A stretch of 64,000 bases of DNA from Fidelibacterota bacterium (GCA_947475895.1 CANJMF010000011.1:26390-90389), one strand, 5' to 3'. Shown: positions 33,509 to 43,886, numbered from the stretch's first letter. Notes: generated from the sequence alone by a model not told the origin. Translations and numbers: made by a program.

Positions 33509-34752
33509 AGCAGCACCTCTTGCGCGCGGCGTAACGCCGTCACCAACGCGTCGACTTCGTCCATGGTGTTGTAGATCGCAAACGACGCGCGCGTCGTAGC
33601 GCTCACACCGAGAATTTCCATCAACGGCTGAGCGCAGTGATGGCCTGCACGAACGCACACGCCGGAGCGGTCCAGAACGGTTGCCAGATCGTGTGGGTGC
33701 GCGCCTTCCATCACGAAGGACTGAACCGCCGCCTTATGACGGGCAGTACCGATGAGCTTCATACCGGGGATTTGCGCGAGGCTTGTCATTGCATACCGCA
33801 ACAACGTGTCCTCGTGCGCAGCGGCTGCGGCGCGATCGATGCTGTTGAGATAGTCGATAGCCGCACCCAGGCCGATCGCTTGCACAATAGGCGGCGTACC
33901 CGCTTCAAACTTGGCCGGCGCCGGAGCCCAGGTCGTTTTGGCAAAAGTGACGCTATCGATCATATCGCCGCCGCCCTGATACGGCGGCATGGCGTCGAGC
34001 AGTTCGGCCCGCGCCCACAGCACACCGATACCGGTGGGACCGTAAAGCTTGTGACCGGAGAAAACATAGAAATCGCAGCCCAGCGCCTGCACATCCACAT
34101 GCTGGTGAACGATGCCCTGGCAGCCGTCGAGAATGATTTTAGCGCCTGCCGCATGGGCCAGATCGGCGATCTCGCGCACAGGCAAAACCGTGCCGAGCAC
34201 GTTGGATACATGAGCGATGGCGACGAGCTTGGTCCGCGGTCCAATGACCTTGGCGAACTCAGCCACATCGATACTGCCGTCGAGATTAACCGGCACGATC
34301 TTCAATTCGCACCCGACTGCATCGCGCAGCAGTTGCCACGGCACGATGTTGGAATGATGTTCGACGGCGGTCAGGACGATTTCGTCGCCCGCTTTCAGAA
34401 ACTTGCGGCCATAGGTCGCGGCCACCAAGTTGATGGCCTCGGTCGCGCCCTTCGTGAACACAACTTCCGAAAGCGACTTCGCATTGATGAACGCGCGCAC
34501 CTTCTCGCGGGCGGCCTCGTAAGCCGCTGTCGACGTTTCACTGAGATAGTAAGCACCACGATGAACGTTGGCATAATCCTGCGTATAGGCGCGCGTGATG
34601 GCGTCGATGACGGCTTGCGGTTTTTGCGCCGACGCCGCGCTGTCGAGATAGACGAGCGGCTTGCCGTGGACCGTGCGCGACAGGATCGGAAAATCCGTAC
34701 GGATTTTCGCAACGTCGAAGGCCGGCGTTTTGGTTTTGGCGAGCGCGGTCAC
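33505..34752 (-). CDS. sufS: Cysteine desulfurase SufS
   Basis: 415 residues from a GTG overlapping the sufD stop. It is a PLP enzyme that takes sulfur from cysteine. The cofactor lysine lies in FSGHKLYGPTGIGVLW, the PLP-binding EHHSNIVPWQLL is present, and the reactive Cys is in SGVCVRAGHHCAQP. Length and motifs are of the group II SufS type. The long plus-strand frame opposite it is a shadow. Confidence 0.95.
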   Translation of the reverse strand: MTALAKTKTPAFDVAKIRTDFPILSRTVHGKPLVYLDSAASAQKPQAVIDAITRAYTQDYANVHRGAYYLSETSTAAYEAAREKVRAFINAKSLSEVVFTKGATEAINLVAATYGRKFLKAGDEIVLTAVEHHSNIVPWQLLRDAVGCELKIVPVNLDGSIDVAEFAKVIGPRTKLVAIAHVSNVLGTVLPVREIADLAHAAGAKIILDGCQGIVHQHVDVQALGCDFYVFSGHKLYGPTGIGVLWARAELLDAMPPYQGGGDMIDSVTFAKTTWAPAPAKFEAGTPPIVQAIGLGAAIDYLNSIDRAAAAAHEDTLLRYAMTSLAQIPGMKLIGTARHKAAVQSFVMEGAHPHDLATVLDRSGVCVRAGHHCAQPLMEILGVSATTRASFAIYNTMDEVDALVTALRRAQEVLL

Positions 34753-36053
34753 GACTGCACGCCTCTTTTCTTGAGCCAGCCTGCGATCTGACCAACAAAC
34801 ACGTCACGCACCGTCTCGTCGGAGATCTCGTTCACCGCATCGGCGAGGAAGCCTTCGACCAAAAGATTGCGCGCGCGCTCCGGGTCGATACCGCGGCTGA
34901 GGAGATAGAACAGGTGGTCCGGATCGATCTCGCCCGTGGCTGCGCCGTGGGCGCATTGGACATCGTCCGCATAGATTTCGAGTTCCGGCTTGCAATCGAC
35001 CTTGGGGCCGCGATTGAGGAACAGCGCCTTGTGCAATTGCCGGGCGTCGGTCTTTTGCGCGTCACGCGCCACATGAATACGGCCCTGATAAACGCCGTGC
35101 GCATCGTCGGCCACGACACCTTTGAAAATCTGGTTCGATTTGCATGACGGTACGTGATGGTCGATCACCGTCGTGAAGTCGTGATGGCTTTTACCCGACA
35201 GGGCATAGGCGCCGTGGAGTTTCACCGTTGCATCGGTTCCCGCAAACGCCACATGCGTTTCCTGGCGCACCAATGCGCCGCCCAGACCCAAATGGAAGGC
35301 TTCGAACGTCGCGTTCTCCGCAACGGCAACCGCCGTGGTCGCCAAATGGAATGCGTCCGCATCCTCGGCGACTTCCACATACCGCCGCACAGCCGCGCCC
35401 GATCCCAGGACAATTTCCGTGACGGGATTGGAGAAGTACGGCTGACCCGGCAATCCGACGTGCGTTTCAATCAACGTCAGTGAACTGTTCGCTTCGGCGA
35501 CGATCAAGACGCGCGGATGGAAAGCGGCTGGCTCCGCGCCAGAAGCGCCGATGGAAACCAAATGAATAGGTTTCGCTGCGCCATGCACATGCAGTGCAAT
35601 TCCTTCTGCCATATACGCCGTGTTGAGCGCGACCAAAGGGGCTGCTGACGGTGTCGCCAGGTGTCCTAACAACTCGCGTCCGTCTACGTTCTTAGTCGAC
35701 AACGGCGAAACCGACACGCCGCTGAAATCCTGATCGGATAAATCGGGGCGATAGACGCCATTAACCAATACAATGCGTGCGGCACCGGCAATCTTGGGCA
35801 CAGACAGCGGAACATCACTCACTTCGATGTCTTCTGCGCTGGCCGCCGGAATGAAGGGAATTTTTGCAAGGCCCCGCAGCGGCGTGAAGCGCCACTCTTC
35901 CAGCTTCGGTCCCGGCAGACCATCGGTTCCCAGCGTCACGCGCGCGCGCTGGCGCAAAGCATCGAGCGCCGTCGTGGCCGCGCCCGGAAGGCCGCCAAGA
36001 CGTTTCGCATAGGCCGCGCCGAAGGCGTGATCGAGGATGCCGGGGCTTTTCAT
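34749..36053 (-). CDS. sufD: Fe-S assembly scaffold subunit SufD
   Basis: 434 residues from ATG 36053, one base after the sufC stop. PKLEEWRFTPLRGLAKIPF near the start, a beta-helix core, and the C-terminal CAHGAATGEIDPDHLFYLLS, then SRGIDPERARNLLVEGF are typical. SufD forms the SufBC2D scaffold with SufB and SufC. Confidence 0.95.
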   Translation of the reverse strand: MKSPGILDHAFGAAYAKRLGGLPGAATTALDALRQRARVTLGTDGLPGPKLEEWRFTPLRGLAKIPFIPAASAEDIEVSDVPLSVPKIAGAARIVLVNGVYRPDLSDQDFSGVSVSPLSTKNVDGRELLGHLATPSAAPLVALNTAYMAEGIALHVHGAAKPIHLVSIGASGAEPAAFHPRVLIVAEANSSLTLIETHVGLPGQPYFSNPVTEIVLGSGAAVRRYVEVAEDADAFHLATTAVAVAENATFEAFHLGLGGALVRQETHVAFAGTDATVKLHGAYALSGKSHHDFTTVIDHHVPSCKSNQIFKGVVADDAHGVYQGRIHVARDAQKTDARQLHKALFLNRGPKVDCKPELEIYADDVQCAHGAATGEIDPDHLFYLLSRGIDPERARNLLVEGFLADAVNEISDETVRDVFVGQIAGWLKKRGVQS

Positions 36054-36054
36054 C

Positions 36055-36810
36055 TTAGGCCGCCGCACCTTGGTATTTGGCGTAACCGGTCGCTTCGAGT
36101 TCTTTCGCGAGTTCCTTGCCGCCGCTGGCAACGACTTTGCCGCCCGCGAGCACATGCACAAAATCCGGCACGATATAATCGAGCAAACGCTGATAGTGCG
36201 TGATCACCAAGAAGCCACGTGTTGGTGCGCGCAAGGCATTCACGCCCTCGGACACGATCTTGAGCGCGTCGATATCGAGGCCGGAATCGGTCTCGTCGAG
36301 GATCGCCAGCTTCGGCTCCAGCAAGGTCATCTGCAAAACTTCGGCGCGCTTCTTTTCGCCGCCCGAGAAACCCACATTCAACATGCGCTTGATCATGTCG
36401 TCGGCCATGCCCAGGGCTTTGGTCTTGGCCTTCACCAGCTTCAGGAATTCCATGGCGTCGATTTCGGTTTTGCCTTCCGCGCGGCGCTTGGCATTGATCG
36501 CTGTCTTCAAGAAAGCCGACGTTGTCACACCCGGAATTTCGACAGGATATTGAAACGCGAGAAAGATACCCGCGCGCGCCCGTTCGTCGGCGGCCATCGC
36601 GAACACATCCTTGCCGTCGAAGGTCACCGAACCTTGCGTAACTTCGTAGCCCTCGCGGCCCGCGATCACGTTGGACAGCGTGCTCTTGCCGGTCCCGTTA
36701 GGGCCCATGATGGCGTGCACTTCGCCCGCGTTAATGGTCAGGTCGACCCCTTTCAGGATCTCCTTGCCGACCACGGAGACGTGCAGATTTTTAATCTCAA
36801 GTAACGACAT
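36055..36810 (-). CDS. sufC: SUF system ATPase SufC
   Basis: 251 residues from ATG 36810, two bases after the sufB stop. Walker [10 protein letters not shown], signature [14 protein letters not shown] and Walker [13 protein letters not shown] are those of the cytosolic SufC ATPase, which drives the scaffold. It has no membrane partner; it works with SufB and SufD. Confidence 0.97.
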   Translation of the reverse strand: MSLLEIKNLHVSVVGKEILKGVDLTINAGEVHAIMGPNGTGKSTLSNVIAGREGYEVTQGSVTFDGKDVFAMAADERARAGIFLAFQYPVEIPGVTTSAFLKTAINAKRRAEGKTEIDAMEFLKLVKAKTKALGMADDMIKRMLNVGFSGGEKKRAEVLQMTLLEPKLAILDETDSGLDIDALKIVSEGVNALRAPTRGFLVITHYQRLLDYIVPDFVHVLAGGKVVASGGKELAKELEATGYAKYQGAAA

Positions 36811-36812
36811 AA

Positions 36813-38264
36813 CTAACCGACGCTGCCTTCCAGACTGATGCCCACCAATTTTTGCGCTTCGACCGCGAATTCCATCGGCAACGTTTGCAGGACTTCCCTG
36901 CAAAAACCGTTGACGATGAGCGACACCGCTTCTTCTTTTGTCATGCCGCGCTGCAGACAATAGAAGAGCTGGTCTTCGCTGATCTTCGACGTGGTCGCCT
37001 CGTGCTCGGTCTGAGCGGTGGGATTATGGGTTTCGATATAGGGCACGGTGTGCGCGCCGCACGTGGAGCCGATCAACAGCGAGTCACACTGCGTATAGTT
37101 ACGCGCGTCGTCGGCTTTTGCGCCGACGCGCACGAGCCCGCGATAGGTATTGTTCGCGTGCCCGGCCGAGATGCCCTTCGAGATGATCTTCGAGCGCGTG
37201 TTCTTGCCCAAGTGAATCATCTTGGTGCCGGTGTCGGCCTGTTGGTAATTATTGGTAATCGCTACGGAATAAAATTCACCTGACGAGCCATCGCCCTGCA
37301 GAATGCAGCTGGGGTATTTCCAGGTGATGGCCGAACCGGTTTCCACCTGAGTCCACATCACTTTGGAGTTCTTGCCGCGGCACGCTGCGCGCTTGGTGAC
37401 GAAGTTATAGATACCGCCCTTGCCTTGCGCGTCGCCCGGATACCAGTTTTGCACGGTCGAATATTTGATCTCGGCGTTGTCGAGCGTGATCAGTTCCACC
37501 ACGGCAGCATGCAATTGGTTCTCGTCGCGCTGGGGCGCCGTGCAGCCTTCGAGGTAGCTTACATAAGCGCCTTCGTCGGCGATGATCAGCGTGCGCTCGA
37601 ACTGGCCGGTGTTCTTCTCGTTAATGCGGAAGTAAGTCGACAACTCCATGGGGCAACGCAAGCCCTTGGGGATGTAGACGAACGAACCGTCGGTAAACAC
37701 CGCGCAGTTCAACGCCGCGAAAAAGTTGTCGGTATAGGGCACCACGGAGCCGAGATATTTCTGCACCAACTCAGGGTGCGTTTTCACGGCTTCTGAAATG
37801 GGCGAGAAAATCACGCCCATCTCGCGCAGCTTTTTCTTATAGGTCGTCGCGACGGACACGCTGTCGAACACCGCGTCCACCGCGACACCCGCGAGGATCT
37901 GCTGTTCCTTGATCGGAATTCCGAGCTTCTTATAAGTCTCCAGCAGCTTCGGATCGACTTCGTCGAGGCTATCCAGCTTTATCTGCTGCTTGGGCGCCGC
38001 GTAATAATAGGCATCCTGATAGTCGATCTTCGGATAATGCAGCTTAGCCCATGTAGGTTCTTCGTGGGCCAGCGTCAGCCAATAGCGATAAGCCTTCAGA
38101 CGCCATTCCAGCATCCATTCCGGCTCGTCCTTCTTGGCCGAGATGAAGCGAACGATATCCTCGCTCAGCCCCTTGGGCGCGCGGTCGGATTCAATGTCAG
38201 TGACAAAGCCGTACTTGTACTGCTCGATGTCTTTGACGGCGGCTGCAGTTTCACGTGTTGCCAT
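36813..38264 (-). CDS. sufB: Fe-S assembly scaffold subunit SufB
   Basis: 483 residues from ATG 38264 (GGAG eight bases before); a longer reading to 38393 would overlap isc[52 protein letters not shown] and [19 protein letters not shown] are SufB motifs. SufB is the main site of cluster formation. Five bases separate it from the regulator gene upstream. Confidence 0.96.
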   Translation of the reverse strand: MATRETAAAVKDIEQYKYGFVTDIESDRAPKGLSEDIVRFISAKKDEPEWMLEWRLKAYRYWLTLAHEEPTWAKLHYPKIDYQDAYYYAAPKQQIKLDSLDEVDPKLLETYKKLGIPIKEQQILAGVAVDAVFDSVSVATTYKKKLREMGVIFSPISEAVKTHPELVQKYLGSVVPYTDNFFAALNCAVFTDGSFVYIPKGLRCPMELSTYFRINEKNTGQFERTLIIADEGAYVSYLEGCTAPQRDENQLHAAVVELITLDNAEIKYSTVQNWYPGDAQGKGGIYNFVTKRAACRGKNSKVMWTQVETGSAITWKYPSCILQGDGSSGEFYSVAITNNYQQADTGTKMIHLGKNTRSKIISKGISAGHANNTYRGLVRVGAKADDARNYTQCDSLLIGSTCGAHTVPYIETHNPTAQTEHEATTSKISEDQLFYCLQRGMTKEEAVSLIVNGFCREVLQTLPMEFAVEAQKLVGISLEGSVG

Positions 38265-38269
38265 GGTTC

Positions 38270-38722
38270 TTACTCCGCGGCCGTTGTTTGTGCGACGTGC
38301 TGCGGCACGCCGAACATCGTCATGTCCGCGACCATGTCGGCCAGCGTGACCTGTGTCAGCGCGGCCCGCACGGCGGTGTTGGCGCGGTTCCACTTACCCT
38401 GCACGGGGCAGATGGATTCAATGTTGCAATGTTCGTCGGACGTGTCGGCGCACGCCGTGAGCGCGATGGGGCCCTCGACCGCCTGAATGACATCCGCCAG
38501 CGTGATGAGTTCGGCGGCGCGCTCGAGCGAATAGCCACCGCTGGCCCCGCGGCGCGAGGCAACAAGGCCGGCGCGGTTCAGGCTTTTCATGATTTTGGCG
38601 ACGGTCGGGGACGGAATCCCGGTCTGTTCGGCAATATGCTGGCTCGATTGCACCACCTTGCGGCGGGCAATCTCAATCAGCAGAACCGTGGCGTAGTCGG
38701 TTAACTTATTGACCTTGAACAT
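38270..38722 (-). CDS. Rrf2-family SUF regulator (IscR-like)
   Basis: 150 residues. An N-terminal winged helix ([34 protein letters not shown]) and three cysteines in [21 protein letters not shown], split Cx7C and Cx5C, make it a cluster-sensing Rrf2 protein of the SUF-regulator type. It is the first gene of the SUF operon and probably represses it when clusters are plentiful. A palindrome upstream is the likely operator. Confidence 0.9.
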   Translation of the reverse strand: MFKVNKLTDYATVLLIEIARRKVVQSSQHIAEQTGIPSPTVAKIMKSLNRAGLVASRRGASGGYSLERAAELITLADVIQAVEGPIALTACADTSDEHCNIESICPVQGKWNRANTAVRAALTQVTLADMVADMTMFGVPQHVAQTTAAE

Positions 38723-38754
38723 ATATTCCCGAGTTGCGACTCGTTCGCAAATAC

Positions 38755-38771
38755 AGGACTAATTCAGTCCT
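38755..38771 (-). promoter_or_regulatory. Palindromic operator candidate of the SUF operon
   Basis: AGGACT-AATTC-AGTCCT is a perfect 6-5-6 inverted repeat 33 bases before the regulator start. A second inverted repeat, CGAGT-TGCG-ACTCG (38730-38743), lies between it and the ATG. Rrf2/IscR-type autoregulation is inferred. Confidence 0.55.
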
Positions 38772-38832
38772 ATTTACCGGTGTGTAATAGGCTGTGGGGT
38801 ATGGGGTTTCAAGTGCGAAATCCGGGGGTCAC

Positions 38833-39519
38833 GTGCGCCTTATACTTCTGACTGAACAAGCGTTTTTCGAGCCATTGGGCCAACTGCTGCGCGCGGCCTC
38901 GCCAGCACTTGAGATCGTGCTCGCGCGCACCCTGCCGGAATTGCAGGCGGCCTCCACGTCTACGCCGCTGCGTATTCTCTCTGTCGGATCCGATGTGATC
39001 GTGCCCGCGTCAATCTTGGGTCGCCTATCCGGGCCTGCCTACAATCTTCATCCCGGCCCGCCGACGCATCCCGGCATTTTCCCGTCGGTGTTCGCGCTCT
39101 ACGGCGGTGTGCCGCGTTTCGGCGTGACCTTGCATGAGATGGCCGCATCTGTGGATTCAGGGCCTATCGTCGCCGTGGATGAATTCGCGATTGAGCCGAC
39201 GTGGGATCGTTTAGCCCTCGACGCAGCGACCTTCGCGACCCTTCAGCGTATGATGGCGCGCCTCGCCCCACAAATCGTGGATGTGACAAAGCCGTTGCCG
39301 CGCATTGCGCAGACTTGGGGCGCGCGTAAATACACTCGCAAAGACTTCGATGCCTTGTGCCAATTACCGGAAGACACCACGCCGGAAGAATTCGCACGCC
39401 GCTACCGCGCCGTTGGTGAAGGCCCTGAGCACGCGCTTACGCTCTCGCGCTTCGGCCGCACCTTCCGCCTCATGAGCGAAGCGCGCGGCCCCATTGTTCG
39501 CGGCGGTCAGCCGACTTAA
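38833..39519 (+). CDS. Formyltransferase-fold protein
   Basis: 228 residues from a GTG at 38833, since family proteins start just before RLILLTEQ; a GTG at 38794 is also possible. The formyl-transfer loop is seen in YNLHPGPPTHPG (Asn and His) and the catalytic Asp in SVDSGPIV. Met-tRNA and glycinamide ribonucleotide formyltransferases share these residues, but the protein is too short for Fmt and the order of motifs does not prove PurN. Substrate unknown. It is divergent from the SUF operon. Confidence 0.75.
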   Translation: MRLILLTEQAFFEPLGQLLRAASPALEIVLARTLPELQAASTSTPLRILSVGSDVIVPASILGRLSGPAYNLHPGPPTHPGIFPSVFALYGGVPRFGVTLHEMAASVDSGPIVAVDEFAIEPTWDRLALDAATFATLQRMMARLAPQIVDVTKPLPRIAQTWGARKYTRKDFDALCQLPEDTTPEEFARRYRAVGEGPEHALTLSRFGRTFRLMSEARGPIVRGGQPT

Positions 39520-40277
39520 GCGCTTGCCGGTTTCTGTGTTGGAATGAGCGCGGTCAGCAACGCGACAAGCGCCAGCACACACACAATCACCGGCCCCGCA
39601 GGAAGATCGAGCATCGTCGTTGCTGCAAAGCCGAGAATGTAGCCGATAATCGCGATGCCGTAGGCCACGGGTAAAGAGCGCCTCTCGCTGATACGATGAA
39701 TCCCCAGCGCCGGTAAAATCAAAGTCCCGAACACAAGATAAACGCCGACGAGTTGCACCGACGCCGTCACCGCAAGCGCGAAGATCACATAGAACCCGAC
39801 GCGGCCCAAACGCCGGCCAAAACCGAACCAGGCCACGAGCAAGACTGCGTAGACAATCGCGACAGGAATTAAGTCCGACCAGCTCGTCCACAAAATCTGA
39901 CCGACAAGCAAATCTTTCAGGTGTTCGCCGCCGTGAGGATTGGAGCTGAGCGCGATGAGGCCGATGCTCGCGGTCAGCACGAACAGGCAGCCGATCAAGG
40001 CTTCCTGATATTTCCCGGAAAAGCGCTCCGTCCAACTCAAAAGGCCCGCAGCCAAAAGTGCTGCGGCCGCGGCGGTAATCTGCACCCCAAAAGAACCAGC
40101 CCCTTCCTCGCCGACGCCGGCGAGGATGACGCCCAATCCTGCTGCCTGTGCGATGGCGAGGTCGAGGAAGACAATGCCGGATTTCAACACCTCGCGCCCC
40201 AGCGGAACGTGAGTGAGGATCACGAGCAAACCCGCGAAGAACGCGGGTGCGAACACAAGCAAATCGACGTGTGACAT
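39516..40277 (-). CDS. ZnuB-like metal ABC permease (second copy)
   Basis: 253 residues, about eight membrane helices, ABC-3 family. LDLAIAQAAGLGVILAG and YLVFGTLILPALGIHRI are typical of zinc/manganese permeases. It is preceded by its binding protein, but no ATPase gene adjoins; the only one nearby is znuC at 44433. Sharing of that ATPase is inferred. Its stop overlaps the stop of the convergent formyltransferase gene. Confidence 0.87.
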   Translation of the reverse strand: MSHVDLLVFAPAFFAGLLVILTHVPLGREVLKSGIVFLDLAIAQAAGLGVILAGVGEEGAGSFGVQITAAAAALLAAGLLSWTERFSGKYQEALIGCLFVLTASIGLIALSSNPHGGEHLKDLLVGQILWTSWSDLIPVAIVYAVLLVAWFGFGRRLGRVGFYVIFALAVTASVQLVGVYLVFGTLILPALGIHRISERRSLPVAYGIAIIGYILGFAATTMLDLPAGPVIVCVLALVALLTALIPTQKPASA

Positions 40278-40298
40278 GATCTTCCCCTAACCCGATCT

Positions 40299-41201
40299 TT
40301 AATGCAGCGCGGCTAAGAGACGCTGCACGGTGGCGTCGTAAAGCCCGGTGAGCGTGTCCGCGTCTTTCGTACCGCCGACCGTGAACGGCAGCGTGACCGC
40401 CGGAATGTTGGCGTGCTCGGACATCCACTTGCTACCGCGGTCGTCTTCATAAGCCGCCACCAAAATCATACGCGGCTTTTCGGCGCTGACCTTATTGAGG
40501 AGGTCCACGAGATAGGACGTGCTTGGCGCAATGCCGGGCTTGGGTTCGAGCGGTGCGATTTCGCGCATGCCCAACCAGTCGATCAAATAGACCCAGCTTT
40601 TATGCTGAACCAGCACCGGCACGCCGCGCAGCACTGCGGCTTTCTGTTGCCAGCCCTCGATCGCCGCCGTCCAGCGCGTGGTGAATTCCGCGAGTTTGTT
40701 TTTATAGGTATCCGCGCCCGCTGCATCGATGCGTGTGAATTGATCGGCAAGGGCTTTGGCCACCGGCAGCATGTTACGCGGATCGGTTTGCACGTGCGGA
40801 TTACCGCCCGCGTGCACGTCACCCATGCCGCGATCGAGCGCTACCGGGAGTTCCTTCATGGCGACGAGGCGCGCGGCCTCAAAAAAGCCCGGCGTGCCCG
40901 GCTGGACCTTTGGATTGGCGCCCTGACGCAACAGCACAGGGAGCCAGCCGACTTCAAGCTCGGCGCCGGAACACACGACGATGTCAGCCGACCGCATTTT
41001 GGCGATGAGGCTTGGCCGCGCCTGAATTTGGTGCGGGTCTTGTAGACCGGTCGTCGCCGCGAAAACGTCTACGCGGTCGCCGCCGATTTCACGCGAGAGT
41101 GCGGCCCATTCGGGCTCGCACGCAAAAACTTGCACGGCGGCAAAGGCGGGCGCCGTACACAGAGAAAACCCGAGGGCAAGTGACGTTAGGAAATAACGCA
41201 T
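40299..41201 (-). CDS. Metal ABC substrate-binding protein, ZnuA-like (second copy)
   Basis: 300 residues with a signal peptide ending APAFAA. Likely metal ligands are His in LQDPHQIQARPS, GGNPHVQTDP and VQHKSWVYL and an acid in AAYEDDRG. There is no His-rich loop. It differs strongly from ZnuA at 42987. It forms a unit with the permease 21 bases downstream and the outer-membrane gene 12 bases upstream. Confidence 0.87.
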   Translation of the reverse strand: MRYFLTSLALGFSLCTAPAFAAVQVFACEPEWAALSREIGGDRVDVFAATTGLQDPHQIQARPSLIAKMRSADIVVCSGAELEVGWLPVLLRQGANPKVQPGTPGFFEAARLVAMKELPVALDRGMGDVHAGGNPHVQTDPRNMLPVAKALADQFTRIDAAGADTYKNKLAEFTTRWTAAIEGWQQKAAVLRGVPVLVQHKSWVYLIDWLGMREIAPLEPKPGIAPSTSYLVDLLNKVSAEKPRMILVAAYEDDRGSKWMSEHANIPAVTLPFTVGGTKDADTLTGLYDATVQRLLAALH

Positions 41202-41213
41202 GAGGGCGATTCC

Positions 41214-42572
41214 TTAGTATGAGTGCGCGGGGTGCGCGCCAATGGTAGCGGTGTACTGCAACAGGAACTGGTGATCGGTTCCCATCAGCCGCGACTGATC
41301 GAAGCTGTACTGCAAACGAATACGACTGAATTCCGAATGGTCGTACTCGAGCATGACGGAATGCCTATCCGGTTTGTTTCCGGCGCTGTCGAGCGTCGAC
41401 CCGATCAACGACGTCGGAACGTCGCCGGCGGTTAACCAGTCGAATCGATAACCCACACGCCACTGCGGCTTGAACTGATAAATCAGCTGGGCATACGCAC
41501 CGTAGTCGGTGCGAGCGATGCCAAACCCTTTGAAGCGGCCATCGATATGATTGCGGAGCACTTCGGCTTGAAACTTCACATTCTGTGAGACGGGATTTCC
41601 GTTCGGTGCCCACTTAAGAACGAAGTGGGCGATGCCGACTTGGCTCGATCCATCAAACACGTCCGGCAACGTGCCGGTCGCGCGACCGATAGCATCAGCC
41701 CAAAGCCACGACACACCGGCTTGGTAACTGATCTCCGTTCCAATGTCGTCACCTCCACGGATATAAACCGATTTCGCACCGAAGCCGTGATCGGCCGAAC
41801 CCGCCGCCGGGAAAGAATTCCCGCGGAAGGCCTCAGCGCCGAAGCGTAAGTAAAAATCCGTCGGCGCCAACCACGTGAGGCGCGCGCCGGTATCCACCAC
41901 GCCGTCAGCTAAAAATGCGCGGTACGCCAACGGCCGGTCGGCAAAATCGTCGGCATGTTCGTGGAACGAATTTAAGTAACCGATGTCGGATAAAAATTTC
42001 CCGACCGTCGCCTGAAACCCACCCGGAAGCGATGTGGTTTGGATGAACGCTTCTTCTAAATTCGCTTGAGTGTTGCCGTCGTCATCGGACAACGACAGCG
42101 TCAAACTTCCCATGAACAAGTCGTCGACATTGGCTTGTGCGTTGAGTTCGGCCTCGCCGAGAAACAATCCGCGTTGCCCGGGCCCTTCGCCGCCCAGTGG
42201 AAATCCAGCCACGTTATAAGTGGCGGGATCGCGGCTGAAGACGCCGAACTTGCCATCGAGTACGCCGCTGATGGCGGGATTGAAGCTGTTGGCGGATGAC
42301 GCGGGCGCGGCAGCTGCAACAGGCGCCGGGATTGCCGCTGCAACCGCCGTCGCTTGTTTCGCGTCGGCGGAGGCTTGGCTGGTCGCGGCTTCGGCCCGCT
42401 CGAGACGGCGCTCCAATTCCTGGATGCGCTTCTCATCCTCCAGGTGACGTTGCGTGAGGCTTTCGATCTGCTTGCGGATTTCCGCAAGGTCGGCGTTGTC
42501 GGCGGCAGAAGCCGACCCCGATGCTATGAGTCCGAACGCCATAGCAATGGCGCTGCTTTTAAGGCGAATCAT
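41214..42572 (-). CDS. Outer-membrane beta-barrel protein with coiled-coil start
   Basis: 452 residues. Signal peptide (SGSASAAD), a coiled coil (about 25-70: IRKQIESLTQRHLEDEKRIQ), a linker of Ala/Pro, then repeated amphipathic strands ending in an aromatic residue (HPAHSY). It resembles porin-like barrels found beside zinc importers. Its position in the Zur-controlled run suggests passage of zinc or a zinc chelate through the outer membrane; this is inference. Confidence 0.75.
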   Translation of the reverse strand: MIRLKSSAIAMAFGLIASGSASAADNADLAEIRKQIESLTQRHLEDEKRIQELERRLERAEAATSQASADAKQATAVAAAIPAPVAAAAPASSANSFNPAISGVLDGKFGVFSRDPATYNVAGFPLGGEGPGQRGLFLGEAELNAQANVDDLFMGSLTLSLSDDDGNTQANLEEAFIQTTSLPGGFQATVGKFLSDIGYLNSFHEHADDFADRPLAYRAFLADGVVDTGARLTWLAPTDFYLRFGAEAFRGNSFPAAGSADHGFGAKSVYIRGGDDIGTEISYQAGVSWLWADAIGRATGTLPDVFDGSSQVGIAHFVLKWAPNGNPVSQNVKFQAEVLRNHIDGRFKGFGIARTDYGAYAQLIYQFKPQWRVGYRFDWLTAGDVPTSLIGSTLDSAGNKPDRHSVMLEYDHSEFSRIRLQYSFDQSRLMGTDHQFLLQYTATIGAHPAHSY

Positions 42573-42644
42573 ATTGATATCCCCGTTGAAAATCGAATGG
42601 CTCTGCTGCCGCGTGCTTAGGCGCGACAGGAAAACCGGCGATGA

Positions 42645-42971
42645 CTAGGCGGAGATAGAAAACGGCGGTGCGCGTGACTTAAAACCCGCAACAATGCGCA
42701 CGGGTTGCACGATTATATGGGCGGGATGTGCGGTGACTTCCGCGACAACGAGAACCGGCGGCGTAATGATAGCCGGTCCCGCGCCCACCGCCATGTTGGC
42801 GGCGAAATGGCAGAGCGCACAGTCGTCGGAAACAACTGCGTCCGGATTAATACGATGATGAAGTTGGTGGATGCCGAGGCCGATTTGCGCGACCAGCATC
42901 AAAGCGACCAGGAGCGACCACAGTCGTCCTTGACGTTTAAAAAGCGCGCCGATGTGACCCGAAGTATCCAT
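42645..42971 (-). CDS. DUF2946-like small membrane protein
   Basis: 108 residues. One membrane helix (LWSLLVALMLVAQIGLGIHQ), then DDCALCHFAANMAVG with a Cys-x-x-Cys-His motif, a second hydrophobic stretch and the ending FKSRAPPFSIS, as in DUF2946 proteins often controlled by metals. A metal-binding role is plausible from the Cys/His set. It lies 15 bases after znuA. Confidence 0.7.
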   Translation of the reverse strand: MDTSGHIGALFKRQGRLWSLLVALMLVAQIGLGIHQLHHRINPDAVVSDDCALCHFAANMAVGAGPAIITPPVLVVAEVTAHPAHIIVQPVRIVAGFKSRAPPFSISA

Positions 42972-42986
42972 TATGCGATTACAACC

Positions 42987-43859
42987 TTAAGGCACGCTCA
43001 GACAGCGCACAAGATTATCGGCAATGCCCTGCATTAAATCGGTGTAAAGCGCTGAACCTGGCGGAAGCGCGCTGCCCTCGGGATCAAGTACACCGACTCG
43101 TGCATTTGCACTTTCGTGAAAGATACTCATGAGCTTGGGCTGGAATTGAGGTTCGACAAATACGCAGATTGACGTATTTCTAGCGATTATCGCCTTTAGT
43201 TCGGCGACGTGTCGCGCGCCAGGCGGCTGATCAGGGTTGATGGTCACCGATGCCAGCATGTTCAGGCCATACCGGTTGGTGAAATACCGATAGGCATCGT
43301 GAAACACGATAAAAGGCCGTGATTGCGCCGGCGCCAGTATCACGCGCAAATTTTCATCCAGCGCGGCGAGTTTAGCTTTCACATCGGCCGCGTTCCGCGC
43401 GTAGCTTTGCGCATGGCTTGCGTCGGCTTTGGAGAGCGTCTCTGCGATCGCTGTCACCATCGCACGTGCGTTCTCGACATCGAGCCAGATATGACCGTCC
43501 ACAGTTTCCGCGCTCACACCGCGCAACGCCTTCACGCCATCCGCGCGCAGCAAGCCGATGACATGCGCTTTGGCGGATAACGACACTAACGGCTTCTCAA
43601 GCGTTGTCTCGAGTTCAGGGCCAATCCAAAAAACCACATCGGCCTCGGACAACGTTTTCGCAGCCGTCGGCCTCAAAGCATAACTGTGCGGCGACGCGCT
43701 CCCTTCCACGAGCAGCGCGGGAACACCGACGCCGTCCATGACGCCAGCGACCAGCGCATGAATTGGCTTAATGGAAGCCACCACGCGCGGCGCAGCGGCA
43801 AAAGCCCGGCCGGCGATGAGCATCGCCAGAAGCCCTGCCAATATCGTGAAACGCGCCAT
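42987..43859 (-). CDS. znuA: Zinc ABC transporter substrate-binding protein
   Basis: 290 residues from ATG 43859 (AAAGGTCGAT before it); longer readings would cross the Zur box. Signal peptide ending AFAA. Zinc ligands are His in SASPHSYALRP, DGHIWLDVEN and VFHDAYRYF. It captures zinc in the periplasm for ZnuBC, encoded on the divergent side. It is the first gene of the leftward znuA-DUF2946-barrel-SBP-permease run. Confidence 0.9.
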   Translation of the reverse strand: MARFTILAGLLAMLIAGRAFAAAPRVVASIKPIHALVAGVMDGVGVPALLVEGSASPHSYALRPTAAKTLSEADVVFWIGPELETTLEKPLVSLSAKAHVIGLLRADGVKALRGVSAETVDGHIWLDVENARAMVTAIAETLSKADASHAQSYARNAADVKAKLAALDENLRVILAPAQSRPFIVFHDAYRYFTNRYGLNMLASVTINPDQPPGARHVAELKAIIARNTSICVFVEPQFQPKLMSIFHESANARVGVLDPEGSALPPGSALYTDLMQGIADNLVRCLSVP

Positions 43860-43886
43860 ATCGACCTTTAATCGCTTTGCCGTCAG

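Noticed and set aside
33637..34791. 384-residue plus-strand frame opposite sufS
   Set aside because: It mirrors sufS, which has all catalytic motifs; the plus reading has no recognisable domain.
39364..40428. 354-residue minus-strand frame overlapping the second ABC permease
   Set aside because: It is the same strand in another frame, rich in Arg/Ser; the permease frame has proper membrane helices and family motifs.
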